Source of the DNA: Winogradskyella tangerina
GTDB taxonomy: Bacteria; Bacteroidota; Bacteroidia; Flavobacteriales; Flavobacteriaceae
Direction of reading: 5' to 3'
Assembly: GCF_003260205.1 (NCBI RefSeq)
Contig: NZ_QERF01000011.1
Location: 124,001 to 188,000, forward strand
Length of the DNA: 64,000 nt
Shown here piece after piece: positions 56,332 through 64,000 of this stretch. The number at the start of each line of letters is the position of its first letter. Position 1 is the first letter of the stretch. The position numbers and the translations under genes are program-made. The notes under the pieces are model-generated. The model saw only the letters and a program-made list of their open reading frames with translations. It was not told where the DNA came from and searched no databases.

Positions 56332-56361
56332 TTGTCAGTTTACCTTTAATTCTTATATTGC
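56332..56361 (+). promoter_or_regulatory. Candidate promoter of gldJ
   Basis: TTG (56332-56334) is separated by 19 nt from TATATTGC (56354-56361), a near match to TAnnTTTG. It lies just ahead of the ATGs at 56375, 56393 and 56399. A second -7-like TATTTTTG at 56215 is further upstream. Confidence 0.4.
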
Positions 56362-56398
56362 ACAACTAAATTTTATGAGCTTACTTAAACATATGGAT

Positions 56399-58078
56399 AT
56401 GAAAAATGTCTCAAACCTCAAATTTTTAATAGCATTTGCGCTATGTGCTAGCATTGTTAGTTGCAAGCGTTCATCTAATTCTAGTAATGTAGATAGTGCT
56501 ACGGGTTGGAAGATCAACGATAAGAACGGTGGTTTTCAATACAACACCAATTTTAAAGAGCAAGAAACACCACCTGGTACAGCATTTATTGAGGGTGGAA
56601 CTTTTACAATGGGTAAAGTTCAGGACGACCCTATGCACGATTGGAACAACACTCCAAACCAGCAGCATATTCAGTCGTTCTACATGGACGAGCACGAGGT
56701 AACCAACCTTAATTACCTATTCTACCTAGATTATCTTAAAAATGTATATCCACCAGATGATCCTAATTATGCCCTTATTTATAAAGGGGCACTTCCAGAT
56801 ACATTAGTTTGGAGAAACCGTTTAGGATATAACGAAATGATGACTGAGAATTACTTACGTCATCCTGGTTATGCAAATTATCCTGTTGTAGGTGTAAGCT
56901 GGATTCAGGCTGTGGAGTATGCCAACTGGAGATCTAACCGTGTTGCTGAAATGTCTTTACAAGAAGCTGGTTACATCAAAAGAGATGCACATTTAACAGA
57001 CTTAAATGCAGAAAGTACATTCGACGTTGACACTTACATCAATGCACCAACGCAAACTTACGGAGGTAATTCAGATGTTTTAGAAGGTGGTAAAAGAAGA
57101 CAACAAACTGATGCCGATGGCAACCCAATCAATGTTTATGCAAACAGAGAATCTGGGTTAATTCCTGTAAAGTTTAGACTTCCAACTGAAGCTGAATGGG
57201 AATACGCTGCTTTAGGTATGAGCGAATTAAGAAGCTATAACGTCTACAGAGGGCGTAAAAAATATCCTTGGGATGGTCAGTACACAAGATCAGGTAAGCG
57301 TGTAAATCGTGGTGACCAGTTAGCTAACTTCAAGCAAGGAAAAGGTGACTACGGTGGAATTGCTGGATGGTCTGATGACGGTGCGGATATTACTGCTGAA
57401 GTTAAATCTTATCAGCCAAATGACTACGGTCTTTATGACATGGCAGGAAACGTTGCTGAGTGGGTAGCTGACGTATACCGTCCGATTGTTGATGATGAGT
57501 TTAACGACTTCAACTACTATAGAGGTAATGTTTATACTAAGAATGCCTTAAACGAAGATGGTACTGTAAGAGTTGTTACCGTAGATGAGATCGTTTACGA
57601 TACTTTAAGTAACGGTAAGATCATTGCAAGAAATCTTCCAGGTGAAATTGCTAAGATTCCTGTTGACGAACAAGACACTTATTTAAGAACGCAGTTCGAT
57701 AAGAGTGATAACAGAAACTTTAGAGATGGAGATAAGCGTTCTTCACGCTACTACAGAGAAAGTTTTGACGAAGGTGATGAAAGAATTGACGCTACAGGTA
57801 AAATGTATAACTCACCTAAGCACAAAGTTGAAATGGATACCATTGATGGTGAACCAAAAATGGTAAGACAATACGATAAGTCTAACACAAGAACTTCACT
57901 TATCAATGACGAAGTAAGAGTCTTTAAAGGAGGATCTTGGAGAGATAGAGCTTACTGGATCGACCCAGCGCAACGTCGTTACTTCCCACAAGATATGGCG
58001 ACAGATTACATCGGGTTTAGATGTGCTGTTTCGCGTGTAGGATCAAAATCTGTGAAATCACAAAAGAGACGTAACTAA
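56399..58078 (+). CDS. gldJ: Gliding motility lipoprotein GldJ
   Basis: This 559-residue lipoprotein has a signal ending IVSC (C22) and a formylglycine-generating-enzyme-like (SUMF1) fold with PPGTAFIEGGTFTMGK, RLPTEAEWEYAALG and GLYDMAGNVAEWVADV. GldJ is needed for gliding and stabilises other Gld proteins and T9SS. The open frame reaches back to 56231, but that would place the lipobox at residue 78; ATG 56399 (or 56393, 56375) gives a normal signal and the usual length. It is divergent from porU and ends at a terminator. Confidence 0.93.
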   Translation: MKNVSNLKFLIAFALCASIVSCKRSSNSSNVDSATGWKINDKNGGFQYNTNFKEQETPPGTAFIEGGTFTMGKVQDDPMHDWNNTPNQQHIQSFYMDEHEVTNLNYLFYLDYLKNVYPPDDPNYALIYKGALPDTLVWRNRLGYNEMMTENYLRHPGYANYPVVGVSWIQAVEYANWRSNRVAEMSLQEAGYIKRDAHLTDLNAESTFDVDTYINAPTQTYGGNSDVLEGGKRRQQTDADGNPINVYANRESGLIPVKFRLPTEAEWEYAALGMSELRSYNVYRGRKKYPWDGQYTRSGKRVNRGDQLANFKQGKGDYGGIAGWSDDGADITAEVKSYQPNDYGLYDMAGNVAEWVADVYRPIVDDEFNDFNYYRGNVYTKNALNEDGTVRVVTVDEIVYDTLSNGKIIARNLPGEIAKIPVDEQDTYLRTQFDKSDNRNFRDGDKRSSRYYRESFDEGDERIDATGKMYNSPKHKVEMDTIDGEPKMVRQYDKSNTRTSLINDEVRVFKGGSWRDRAYWIDPAQRRYFPQDMATDYIGFRCAVSRVGSKSVKSQKRRN

Positions 58079-58095
58079 ATCGTTTAAATAATATT

Positions 58096-58130
58096 GAAAA
58101 AGTCCTGATGAAATTCATCAGGACTTTTTT
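58096..58130 (+). terminator. Terminator between gldJ and murF
   Basis: AGTCCTGATGAA and TTCATCAGGACT form 12 perfect pairs around one base, extended by A and T runs, with a T tail. Confidence 0.88.
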
Positions 58131-58142
58131 ATTTTTAGGCCT

Positions 58143-59423
58143 ATGGAAATAGGAACGCTTTATCAAAAATTTGAAACCTGTACTTCGGTTTCTACCGACA
58201 CCCGAAAAATTGAAAAGGATGCCATGTATTTTGCTTTGAAAGGCGAAAACTTTGACGGTAACAAATTTGTAAGTCAGGCTTTCGAAAATGGAGCTAAGTA
58301 CTGTGTGGTAGATGATTCTGAAGCTGTCATTAATTCAGATTGTGTTTTAGTTGAGGATGTTCTAACAACTCTTCAGAAGCTGGCAACCTATCATAGAAAT
58401 ACTATTAAGGTTCCTATTATTTCCCTAACCGGAAGTAACGGAAAGACCACGACTAAAGAACTTATTCATGCTGTTTTAGCTACCACTTACAAGGTAAAGG
58501 CTACCAAAGGCAATCTCAACAATCATATTGGAGTTCCGTTGACTTTATTAAGTTTCACTAAAGAACAGGATTATGGCATTGTTGAAATGGGTGCCAATCA
58601 TCAAAAAGAAATAGAATTCTTATCCAATATAGCTCAGCCCGATTTTGGTGTGATTACCAATTTTGGCAAGGCTCATTTAGAGGGATTTGGTGGTGTAGAA
58701 GGTGTTATTAAAGGCAAATCTGAATTATACGACTATCTAAGATCAGAAGAAAAGAAGGTTTTTATAAATACCGATGACGCGAAACAAATAAAGCAAATTG
58801 GTAATTATGAACAGATCATCACCTTTGGTAAAAGCCCAGATAATGATTGCACCATTGAATTCTTGAAAGCCGACCCATTCGTAGCACTTAGGTATAAGGA
58901 CGAAGAAATTAGCAGCCAGCTTATTGGCGATTACAACTACGGTAACATGGCTATTGCTGTAGCGATGGGGCATTATTTTGGAGTTTCCTCCGGAAATATT
59001 AAAGCTGCAATTGCAGCCTACCAACCAAAGAACAACCGTTCAGAAATCATTCAGAAAGGTAGCACACAAATTATCCTTGATGCCTACAATGCTAACCCAA
59101 CGAGCATGTTGGCAGCCTTAAAGAATTTGAAGCAACTAGATGCTGAAACTAAGGTTCTTTTTTTAGGTGATATGTTTGAATTGGGTGAGGACGCCGAAAT
59201 TGAACATCAGGCGATTGTAGATTATGCTGAAAACAATTTTGAACGGCATATCTTTTTGATTGGTGAAAATTTTTACAAAACAAAAACCACCAACACCACA
59301 CAAAAATTTGCCCAATTTGAAGATCTAAAACCTCAACTAAAGGAATTAGACTTAATGAATGCCACCATCTTGATCAAAGGCTCGAGAGGTATGGCACTGG
59401 AACGGATTTTGGAGGGGATTTAA
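58143..59423 (+). CDS. murF: UDP-N-acetylmuramoyl-tripeptide-D-alanyl-D-alanine ligase
   Basis: This 426-residue Mur ligase adds D-Ala-D-Ala to the UDP-MurNAc-tripeptide, the last cytosolic step of the peptidoglycan precursor. It has the N-terminal STDTRKIEKDAMYFALKGE segment, the ATP loop TGSNGKTTTKEL (about residue 96), and LDAYNANPTSM in the C-terminal part. It follows gldJ, as commonly seen in Flavobacteriaceae. Confidence 0.96.
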   Translation: MEIGTLYQKFETCTSVSTDTRKIEKDAMYFALKGENFDGNKFVSQAFENGAKYCVVDDSEAVINSDCVLVEDVLTTLQKLATYHRNTIKVPIISLTGSNGKTTTKELIHAVLATTYKVKATKGNLNNHIGVPLTLLSFTKEQDYGIVEMGANHQKEIEFLSNIAQPDFGVITNFGKAHLEGFGGVEGVIKGKSELYDYLRSEEKKVFINTDDAKQIKQIGNYEQIITFGKSPDNDCTIEFLKADPFVALRYKDEEISSQLIGDYNYGNMAIAVAMGHYFGVSSGNIKAAIAAYQPKNNRSEIIQKGSTQIILDAYNANPTSMLAALKNLKQLDAETKVLFLGDMFELGEDAEIEHQAIVDYAENNFERHIFLIGENFYKTKTTNTTQKFAQFEDLKPQLKELDLMNATILIKGSRGMALERILEGI

Positions 59424-59490
59424 TCTAAGGGTTGTAGGCAATATCACAGCTTATCTCGGTGATATCAACAACTAAAGCATTCTATAAAAA

Positions 59491-59629
59491 AGCTCGCCTT
59501 CGTTTTCTATCGAAAACTTCGGGAAGAAAATGGGTGCGTCCCGCCGTAGCTCGTTGAAGATTTTTTAGAATGTGCTACAAATAAAAAGCTCGCCTTCGTT
59601 TTTCTTTCAAAAACTTCGGCGAGCGAAGG
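59491..59629. repeat. 96-bp repeat, unit 1, and truncated unit 2 next to tRNA-Val(GAC)
   Basis: Unit 1 (59491-59586) and truncated unit 2 (59587-59629) share AGCTCGCCTTCGTTTT and a following CGAAAACTTCGG-like part. Unit 2 breaks off exactly at the tRNA 3' end. Units 3-5 lie at 60158-60391. Confidence 0.85.
59583..59624 (-). terminator. Terminator after tRNA-Val(GAC)
   Basis: On the minus strand GCTCGCC and GGCGAGC, with inner T5/A5 arms, form a hairpin followed by T5, starting 5 nt after the tRNA. It is part of the repeat. Confidence 0.75.
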
Positions 59630-59704
59630 TGGGTCATACTGGATTCGAACCAGTGACTTCTACCCTGTCAAGGTAACACTCTAAACCAACTGAGTTAATG
59701 ACCC
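59630..59704 (-). tRNA. tRNA-Val (anticodon GAC)
   Basis: The minus strand folds as a cloverleaf of 75 nt including the discriminator A. The acceptor arm is GGGTCAT/ATGACCC, the D arm ACTC/GAGT, the anticodon stem TTACC/GGTAG with loop TTGACAG, and the T loop contains GGTTCGAATCC. Anticodon GAC reads GUC and GUU valine codons. The CCA is not encoded. Confidence 0.95.
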
Positions 59705-59766
59705 GTTTGCTTTTTCAAAATTAATAAAAATGGGATTGCATATCCCAAAGCTTTCAGCTTTGAAAA

Positions 59767-60021
59767 TTAAACTAATCTTTTCTTATAAAAGGCTCTTCCA
59801 GAGCCAGATTTCAAATATTTTTCAAACTTATAAGCTTTGTATTTATCCGTAAAGACTAAATATGTAATCAATTTAATCGGCAATTTTTTACTCGTAGAAA
59901 TTACCTTCCCTGACTTATGTTCATTTAATCGTCTTGCTAAATTATTTGTACACCCAACATAATTCATACCATTGGTACAAGATAATATATAAACGCACCA
60001 TGTCTTGTTTTGATTCTCCAT
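59767..60021 (-). CDS. GIY-YIG nuclease family protein
   Basis: This 84-residue protein is one GIY-YIG domain: VYILSCTNGMNYVGCTNNLARRLNEH carries the two strand motifs, the arginine and the histidine, and FEKYLKSGSGRAFYKK the C-terminal glutamate and lysines. It resembles the UPF0213/YhbQ-like group of short proteins with unclear role. It lies between two tRNA-Val genes and repeats, which could mean a mobile origin. Confidence 0.9.
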   Translation of the reverse strand: MENQNKTWCVYILSCTNGMNYVGCTNNLARRLNEHKSGKVISTSKKLPIKLITYLVFTDKYKAYKFEKYLKSGSGRAFYKKRLV

Positions 60022-60157
60022 AATAGAAAATTTGCACAGCGGACATAGTCTATCGAAACTACGAATTTATTTAGAAAGAAATAATAAAAATTAACCTTAA
60101 AAAATTAAGTACTAAATATGAATTAAAAAGAGGAAATCTCAGTTTGACGATGGGCAG

Positions 60158-60391
60158 ATTTTGCCTTCGTTTTTTATCGAAAACTTCGGCTAGTAAGTGG
60201 GTGCGTCCCGCCGTAGCTCGTCGAAGATATTTTAGAATGTGCTACAAATAAAAAGCTCGCCTTCGTTTTCTATCGAAAACTTCGGCTAGTAAGTGGGTGC
60301 GTCCCGCCGAAGCTCACCGAAGAAATTTTAGAAGTTGTTACAAACAAAAAGCTCGCCTTTGTTTTCTATCGAAAACTTCGGCGAGCGAAGG
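60158..60391. repeat. 96-bp repeats, units 3, 4 and truncated unit 5 next to tRNA-Val(TAC)
   Basis: Units 3 (60158-60253) and 4 (60254-60349) are tandem and each 96 bp; unit 5 (60350-60391) is cut at the tRNA, just as unit 2 is. All full units share AGTAAGTGGGTGCGTCCCGC or a close variant and the TTTTAGAA block. Confidence 0.88.
60346..60386 (-). terminator. Terminator after tRNA-Val(TAC)
   Basis: The GCTCGCC/GGCGAGC arms with inner TTTTC/GAAAA pairs form a hairpin on the minus strand, ending in T5, 6 nt after the tRNA. It equals the terminator of the other tRNA-Val. Confidence 0.75.
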
Positions 60392-60466
60392 TGGGCGCGA
60401 AGGGATTCGAACCCCTGACCCCTTGGGTGTAAACCAAGTGCTCTGAACCAACTGAGCTACGCGCCC
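60392..60466 (-). tRNA. tRNA-Val (anticodon TAC)
   Basis: The minus strand forms a 75-nt cloverleaf: acceptor GGGCGCG/CGCGCCC, D arm GCTC/GAGC, anticodon stem CTTGG/CCAAG with loop TTTACAC, and T arm around GGTTCGAATCC. Anticodon UAC reads GUA and GUG valine codons. Confidence 0.96.
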
Positions 60467-60529
60467 TAATTATTAGGACTGCAAATATAGACTAGTTTTT
60501 AATATCTCAAAAGGATTTTTACAAAAAAA

Positions 60530-61747
60530 TCAAATTATTTCAGCCACCACAAATGTGCTGCCACCAACGTATATAAGATCAGATTTTTGTGCCGTATTTA
60601 ATGCAGCTTTATAGGCCTTTTCAACACTACTAAAAACTTCTCCTTCAAGCTGATTTTCTTTAAATATTTCAGAAAGTTTGTGTGCATCTAATCCGCGTTG
60701 AATATTAGGTTTACAGAAATAAAATTGAGCCTTCTTTGGTAGCAACGGTATTATAGAATTGAGATCCTTATCACTTACAACTCCAAAAACCATATGCAAT
60801 TGCTCATAGCTTTCCTCTTGTAATTGTTGCATCACATAAGTCAAACCCTCTTTGTTATGTGCTGTGTCGCAAATAACTTTCGGGTTATTTTGTAAAACCT
60901 GCCAGCGTCCTAATAATCCTGTATTCCTGGTGACGTTCAACAGCCCATTTTTCAACTGCCGGTCAGAAATTTTATAGCCTAATGACCTCAATAGTTCAAC
61001 CGACTGCATCACCGTTTTAATATTATGTTTTTGATAACTTCCTTTAAGATCACTATCTAAATATGCTTCAATAAATTGATCTGCAAAATAAATCGGAGCA
61101 CTGTGATTGTTAGCTTTATTTTCAAAAACTGATGTCGTCTCCGATTGAGTTTGACCGATCACCACAGGTGTATTGTGCTTAATGATCCCCGCTTTTTCAC
61201 CTGCTATTTTTTCAAGAGTATTTCCCAAAAACTGCATATGATCAAATCCGATGTTTGTTATTATTGAAAGTTCTGGCGAAATAATATTTGTAGAATCTAG
61301 TCGACCACCCATACCAACCTCAACCACAGCAATATCAACTTTTTGCTTCGCAAAATAATCGAAGGCCATTCCAACAGTCATTTCAAAAAACGACAAGCTA
61401 TTCACATTAAAAAAGGATTTATTTCGCTTTATAAAACCTATAACGAATTGCTTCGAAACAACTTTTCCATTGACACGAATGCGCTCTCTAAAATCCTTAA
61501 GGTGTGGTGATGTGTAGAGTCCGACCTTATACCCTGCTTCCTGCAGTACCGAAGCCAACATATGACTGGTTGAACCCTTGCCATTTGTTCCTGCTACATG
61601 AATTGACTTAAAACGTTTCTCGGGATTGTTAAGTTGGTTCGCGAGTTTTAAGGTGTTTGAAAGGTCTTTCTTGAAGGCCGATTTACCTTTATTCTGATAC
61701 ATTGGAAGTTGCTGAAACATCCATTGAATTGTATCCTGATAGTTCAT
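60530..61747 (-). CDS. folC: Folylpolyglutamate synthase / dihydrofolate synthase
   Basis: This 405-residue Mur ligase-fold enzyme adds glutamate to folates and, in bacteria, also joins dihydropteroate and glutamate. It has the ATP loop VAGTNGKGSTSHM (about residue 53), SPHLKDFRERI and VVEVGMGGRLDSTN, typical of FolC. The gene ends the run exbB-exbD-tonB-folC and starts 3 nt after tonB. Confidence 0.95.
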   Translation of the reverse strand: MNYQDTIQWMFQQLPMYQNKGKSAFKKDLSNTLKLANQLNNPEKRFKSIHVAGTNGKGSTSHMLASVLQEAGYKVGLYTSPHLKDFRERIRVNGKVVSKQFVIGFIKRNKSFFNVNSLSFFEMTVGMAFDYFAKQKVDIAVVEVGMGGRLDSTNIISPELSIITNIGFDHMQFLGNTLEKIAGEKAGIIKHNTPVVIGQTQSETTSVFENKANNHSAPIYFADQFIEAYLDSDLKGSYQKHNIKTVMQSVELLRSLGYKISDRQLKNGLLNVTRNTGLLGRWQVLQNNPKVICDTAHNKEGLTYVMQQLQEESYEQLHMVFGVVSDKDLNSIIPLLPKKAQFYFCKPNIQRGLDAHKLSEIFKENQLEGEVFSSVEKAYKAALNTAQKSDLIYVGGSTFVVAEII

Positions 61748-61750
61748 AGT

Positions 61751-62602
61751 TTACTGACCAACATCAAAATTAATACTCACAAAACCAATTTGTTTCGCCG
61801 GCGCATCGGCATCGGCTGGCCATTTATGAGATAATGCAATTTTCTTCGCAGGTTCTAATAAACAAGGATGTGTATTAGTCGTACCTCTAATTCCTGGTTC
61901 GGCTTTGACCACTTGACCTTGACGGTTAACTTCAATTCTTACTACAACCAATCCATACTCATTACAGTCTTGTTTGTAAATTCGTTTTGAAGGTCTTCCT
62001 CTTCCACCTAAACCATAACCAACACCACCTTTTCCAGGTCCTGAACCACCAAAGTAACTTGGCGCATAAGGGTCGCCAATAGGCTTACCTTTATTTCCTG
62101 GTTTATCATCACCACCTTCACCACCATCGTCGCTCCCATCAGAATTGGTTACGCCACCGATAAGATTATCTAGTTTTTTCTTTTTAGCTTCCTCTTCACG
62201 TCTTTGACGCTCTTCGGCCTCACGCTTCTCGCGCTCAATGCGTTCGGCTTCAGCCTTTGCTTTTGCTTCAGCTTCCTTTTGCTTTTTGATGGCAATAGCC
62301 TCAGCATTTTCCTCAGTCATTACCTCTTCGGCCTTCGTTGATGTTTCTGTAGGTTGTGCTTCTGAAGTTTCAGGTTGTGATTCTTCCACAACTTTTTCTT
62401 CAACCGCTTTACGAGGTTGAGCTAAGGGTTTATTACCGCTACCAAAATCTGTTGTTCCGAAGTTTACAGCTACGCCATATTCATCTGGCGGATCTAAGTA
62501 TTTAGGCCCCACAAAAAACAACAGCAAAAATAGAATCAGAGCAATTAATGCTGTGATTCTTGCTGAATTACGTTGATGTTTGGTCTCAAAATACTTCATC
62601 AT
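61751..62602 (-). CDS. tonB: TonB family energy transducer
   Basis: This 283-residue protein has one N-terminal membrane helix (about 16-34), a Glu/Lys/Pro-rich and highly charged linker (60-150) likely spanning the periplasm, a glycine-rich stretch (155-205) and a C-terminal domain with EYGLVVVRIEVNRQGQV of the TonB_C type. It passes energy from ExbB/ExbD to outer membrane receptors such as that at 28789-31485. ATG 62602 is directly followed by a second ATG. Confidence 0.88.
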   Translation of the reverse strand: MMKYFETKHQRNSARITALIALILFLLLFFVGPKYLDPPDEYGVAVNFGTTDFGSGNKPLAQPRKAVEEKVVEESQPETSEAQPTETSTKAEEVMTEENAEAIAIKKQKEAEAKAKAEAERIEREKREAEERQRREEEAKKKKLDNLIGGVTNSDGSDDGGEGGDDKPGNKGKPIGDPYAPSYFGGSGPGKGGVGYGLGGRGRPSKRIYKQDCNEYGLVVVRIEVNRQGQVVKAEPGIRGTTNTHPCLLEPAKKIALSHKWPADADAPAKQIGFVSINFDVGQ

Positions 62603-62642
62603 AAGTTTACTTTATTTTGAATAGTTTCAAAAATGATGCCGT

Positions 62643-63035
62643 TTAATTTGGCTTCACCGCTAATATCACTTTGAATTTATTTCTATTGGCGATATCCATT
62701 ACTTTCACCACATTTTCTACCGGAACAGATTTTTCAGCTCTTAAGACTATAGTAGGTTGCTCTTGGTCTGCTAAAATGGAGATCAATTGATTCTCTAGCA
62801 CACTTTCACCGACACGCTTCTGGTCTATATAGTAAGTGAGGTCCTTCTTTATACTCACTGCAGTCGACTTCTTATTTTCGGTTTTACCACTTGCCTTTGG
62901 AAGAATAATATCAATGGCATTGGTGGTTACCAAAGTTGAAGCGATCATAAAAAAGATCAACAGTAAGAATACAATATCGGTCATTGAGGCCATATTGAAT
63001 TCTGGCGTGACTTTATTTCGTCCTCTAATATTCAT
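62643..63035 (-). CDS. exbD: ExbD/TolR family transport protein
   Basis: This 130-residue protein has one membrane helix (about 18-40) with MTDIVFLLLIFFM, holding the aspartate that conducts protons in ExbD, and a periplasmic domain. It lies 1 nt after exbB and 40 nt before tonB. Confidence 0.93.
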   Translation of the reverse strand: MNIRGRNKVTPEFNMASMTDIVFLLLIFFMIASTLVTTNAIDIILPKASGKTENKKSTAVSIKKDLTYYIDQKRVGESVLENQLISILADQEQPTIVLRAEKSVPVENVVKVMDIANRNKFKVILAVKPN

Positions 63036-63036
63036 A

Positions 63037-63732
63037 TTAGATAGGTTCGTTTAAGTGATCTAAAAATTCAACCGAATTAGCCTCCATCTGGTACACTACC
63101 TTGTTGGTTTTAACCACAATATGATTATACGCCACATAGGCAATAATACCAACAATAAGTCCACCGACGGTAGTTGTCATTGCCGTGTATAAGCCACTAG
63201 CCAAGACATCCATCTGAATGGTACCACCTGCGTTTGCCAATTCAAAAATGGAAAGGATCATACCTACTACGGTTCCGAGGAAACCAATCATAGGTGCCAC
63301 ACCAGAGATCGTTGCTAAAACACTAACGTTCTTTTCGAGACTATAGATCTCTAATCGGCCTGCATTTTCAATAGCTGTATTAATATCTTCAAGAGGTTTT
63401 CCAATTCTAGTAATTCCTTTTGCAATGAGTCGTGCTACAGGCGAATTTTGTTGCGCGCATAACATTTGAGCCGAATCGATTTTACCATTACTCACATGGT
63501 CTTTAATCTGATTCATAAAGTTTGAATCGACCTTCGACGCCGCTTTGATAGCAAAAATGCGTTCAAAATAAATATAAGTTGCAACAATAAGTAGTAGGAA
63601 TAAGATCAGAATGATCACCATTCCTGAAGTGCCACCACTTGTAATTAACTCAATAATAGATAGGGTTTTTTCAACTTGTTCTCCATCAGTTAATACCTCT
63701 ACCTCATCTTGAATATTACTTAGTAATATCAT
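63037..63732 (-). CDS. exbB: MotA/TolQ/ExbB family proton channel protein
   Basis: This 231-residue protein has three membrane helices (about 35-56, 128-152, 170-195), the cytosolic loop with NAGRLEIYSLEKNVSVLATI, and GFLGTVVGM of the family. With ExbD it uses proton flow to drive TonB. The gene is first of the operon and follows nhaD by 63 nt. Confidence 0.94.
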   Translation of the reverse strand: MILLSNIQDEVEVLTDGEQVEKTLSIIELITSGGTSGMVIILILFLLLIVATYIYFERIFAIKAASKVDSNFMNQIKDHVSNGKIDSAQMLCAQQNSPVARLIAKGITRIGKPLEDINTAIENAGRLEIYSLEKNVSVLATISGVAPMIGFLGTVVGMILSIFELANAGGTIQMDVLASGLYTAMTTTVGGLIVGIIAYVAYNHIVVKTNKVVYQMEANSVEFLDHLNEPI

Positions 63733-63795
63733 ATAATAAGTTTTAAGTTTAAAAGTTTCTGTAAGTTATAACGCTAGGTTTTTCACTTAAGTATA

Positions 63796-64000
63796 TTAAA
63801 ACAATGCTCGTGTTCCCATAAAGGCAATAGCACCCGCAATAAACCCAACAAGTGCTAACCATGAAATTTTTCTTAAGTACCAGAAAAAGTCGATCTTCTC
63901 CATACCCATAGCCACCACACCAGCTGCTGAACCTATAATTAACATACTTCCACCTGTTCCTGCAGAATAGGCAATAAAGTGCCATAACGGATTATCTAAA
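63796..64000 (-). CDS. nhaD: NhaD-type sodium:proton antiporter, C-terminal part
   Basis: The frame ending in TAA at 63796-63798 gives 67 complete residues, with AYSAGTGGSMLIIGSAAG and MGMEKIDFFWYL followed by a final membrane helix. This matches the NhaD family C-terminus (ion transporter superfamily). The gene runs off the window edge. A reading frame at 63749-63985 in another phase is only its shadow. Confidence 0.88.
   Translation of the reverse strand, partial: LDNPLWHFIAYSAGTGGSMLIIGSAAGVVAMGMEKIDFFWYLRKISWLALVGFIAGAIAFMGTRALF

Larger units (their letters stand above)
60022..60529. other. 508-bp non-coding region with repeats and a tRNA
   Basis: From 60022 to 60157 I see only AT-rich sequence without a clear signal. 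Repeats and the tRNA fill 60158-60466, and 60467-60529 is a plain gap before folC ends. Confidence 0.7.

Noticed and set aside
59491-60391. CRISPR array
   Set aside because: Repeat units are 96 bp, tandem or broken by tRNA genes, have no unique spacers, and no cas genes are present.
63749-63985. A 78-residue minus-strand frame near the window end
   Set aside because: It is a shadow; the NhaD C-terminus is encoded in another phase with clear family motifs.

Overview
The window looks like a chromosome segment of a marine-type member of the Flavobacteriaceae (Bacteroidota). It is AT-rich, and promoters fit the Bacteroidota -33/-7 pattern (TTG and TAnnTTTG) without Shine-Dalgarno sequences. Many lipoproteins and type IX secretion (T9SS) sorting domains occur, and the right half carries the flavobacterial block porV-porU-gldJ-murF and exbB-exbD-tonB-folC. 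No species can be named from sequence alone.

Layout. 1-13.4 kb: the end of purE, an M3 oligopeptidase, two exported proteins, a GbsR/MarR-type regulator with a perfect 28-bp palindromic operator driving a fatty acid desaturase plus a lipid-type methyltransferase, an ECF sigma factor with a small partner, a UbiA-like membrane protein, gcvP, and a KAS III/methyltransferase/glycosyltransferase run. 13.4-31.5 kb is an accessory island: an ECF sigma factor with a TPR membrane partner, divergent from a lipoprotein and a TPR-CHAT protease; then a peptide maturation and export locus (C39-like/VKOR/thioredoxin fusion, C39-peptidase ABC exporter, two four-cysteine double-glycine peptides, HlyD-type adaptor); a TPR histidine kinase with a LytTR response regulator; a lipoprotein; a cysteine-rich Sec-secreted protein; and a TonB-dependent receptor-like barrel.

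The most striking signal is a 35-nt H-type RNA pseudoknot present three times, at 22241, 23940 and 28237. It lies 25-27 nt upstream of each of the three small secreted-product genes. The geometry is identical each time (6-bp stem, 3-nt loop, 6-bp stem, 8-nt A-rich loop), and both stems carry compensatory base changes. I do not recognise it as a named RNA family. It suggests one RNA-level regulon joining double-glycine and Sec-exported peptides.

31.5-47.6 kb: a PafA-type alkaline phosphatase, MlaE/MlaF-type lipid ABC transporter, DUF389 membrane protein, mannose-1-phosphate guanylyltransferase, SprT-like protein, VWA lipoprotein, two unknown membrane-associated proteins, a 1345-residue T9SS protein fusing FG-GAP/ASPIC to a vanadium haloperoxidase-like domain, and HAD, SDR and M28 enzymes. 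47.6-59.4 kb: pyruvate dehydrogenase E2 and E1 alpha, cytidine deaminase, PorV, PorU, GldJ and MurF. 59.4-60.5 kb: two tRNA-Val genes (GAC and TAC) flanking a GIY-YIG protein, in a cluster of 96-bp repeats. 60.5-64 kb: FolC, TonB, ExbD, ExbB and the C-terminus of NhaD.
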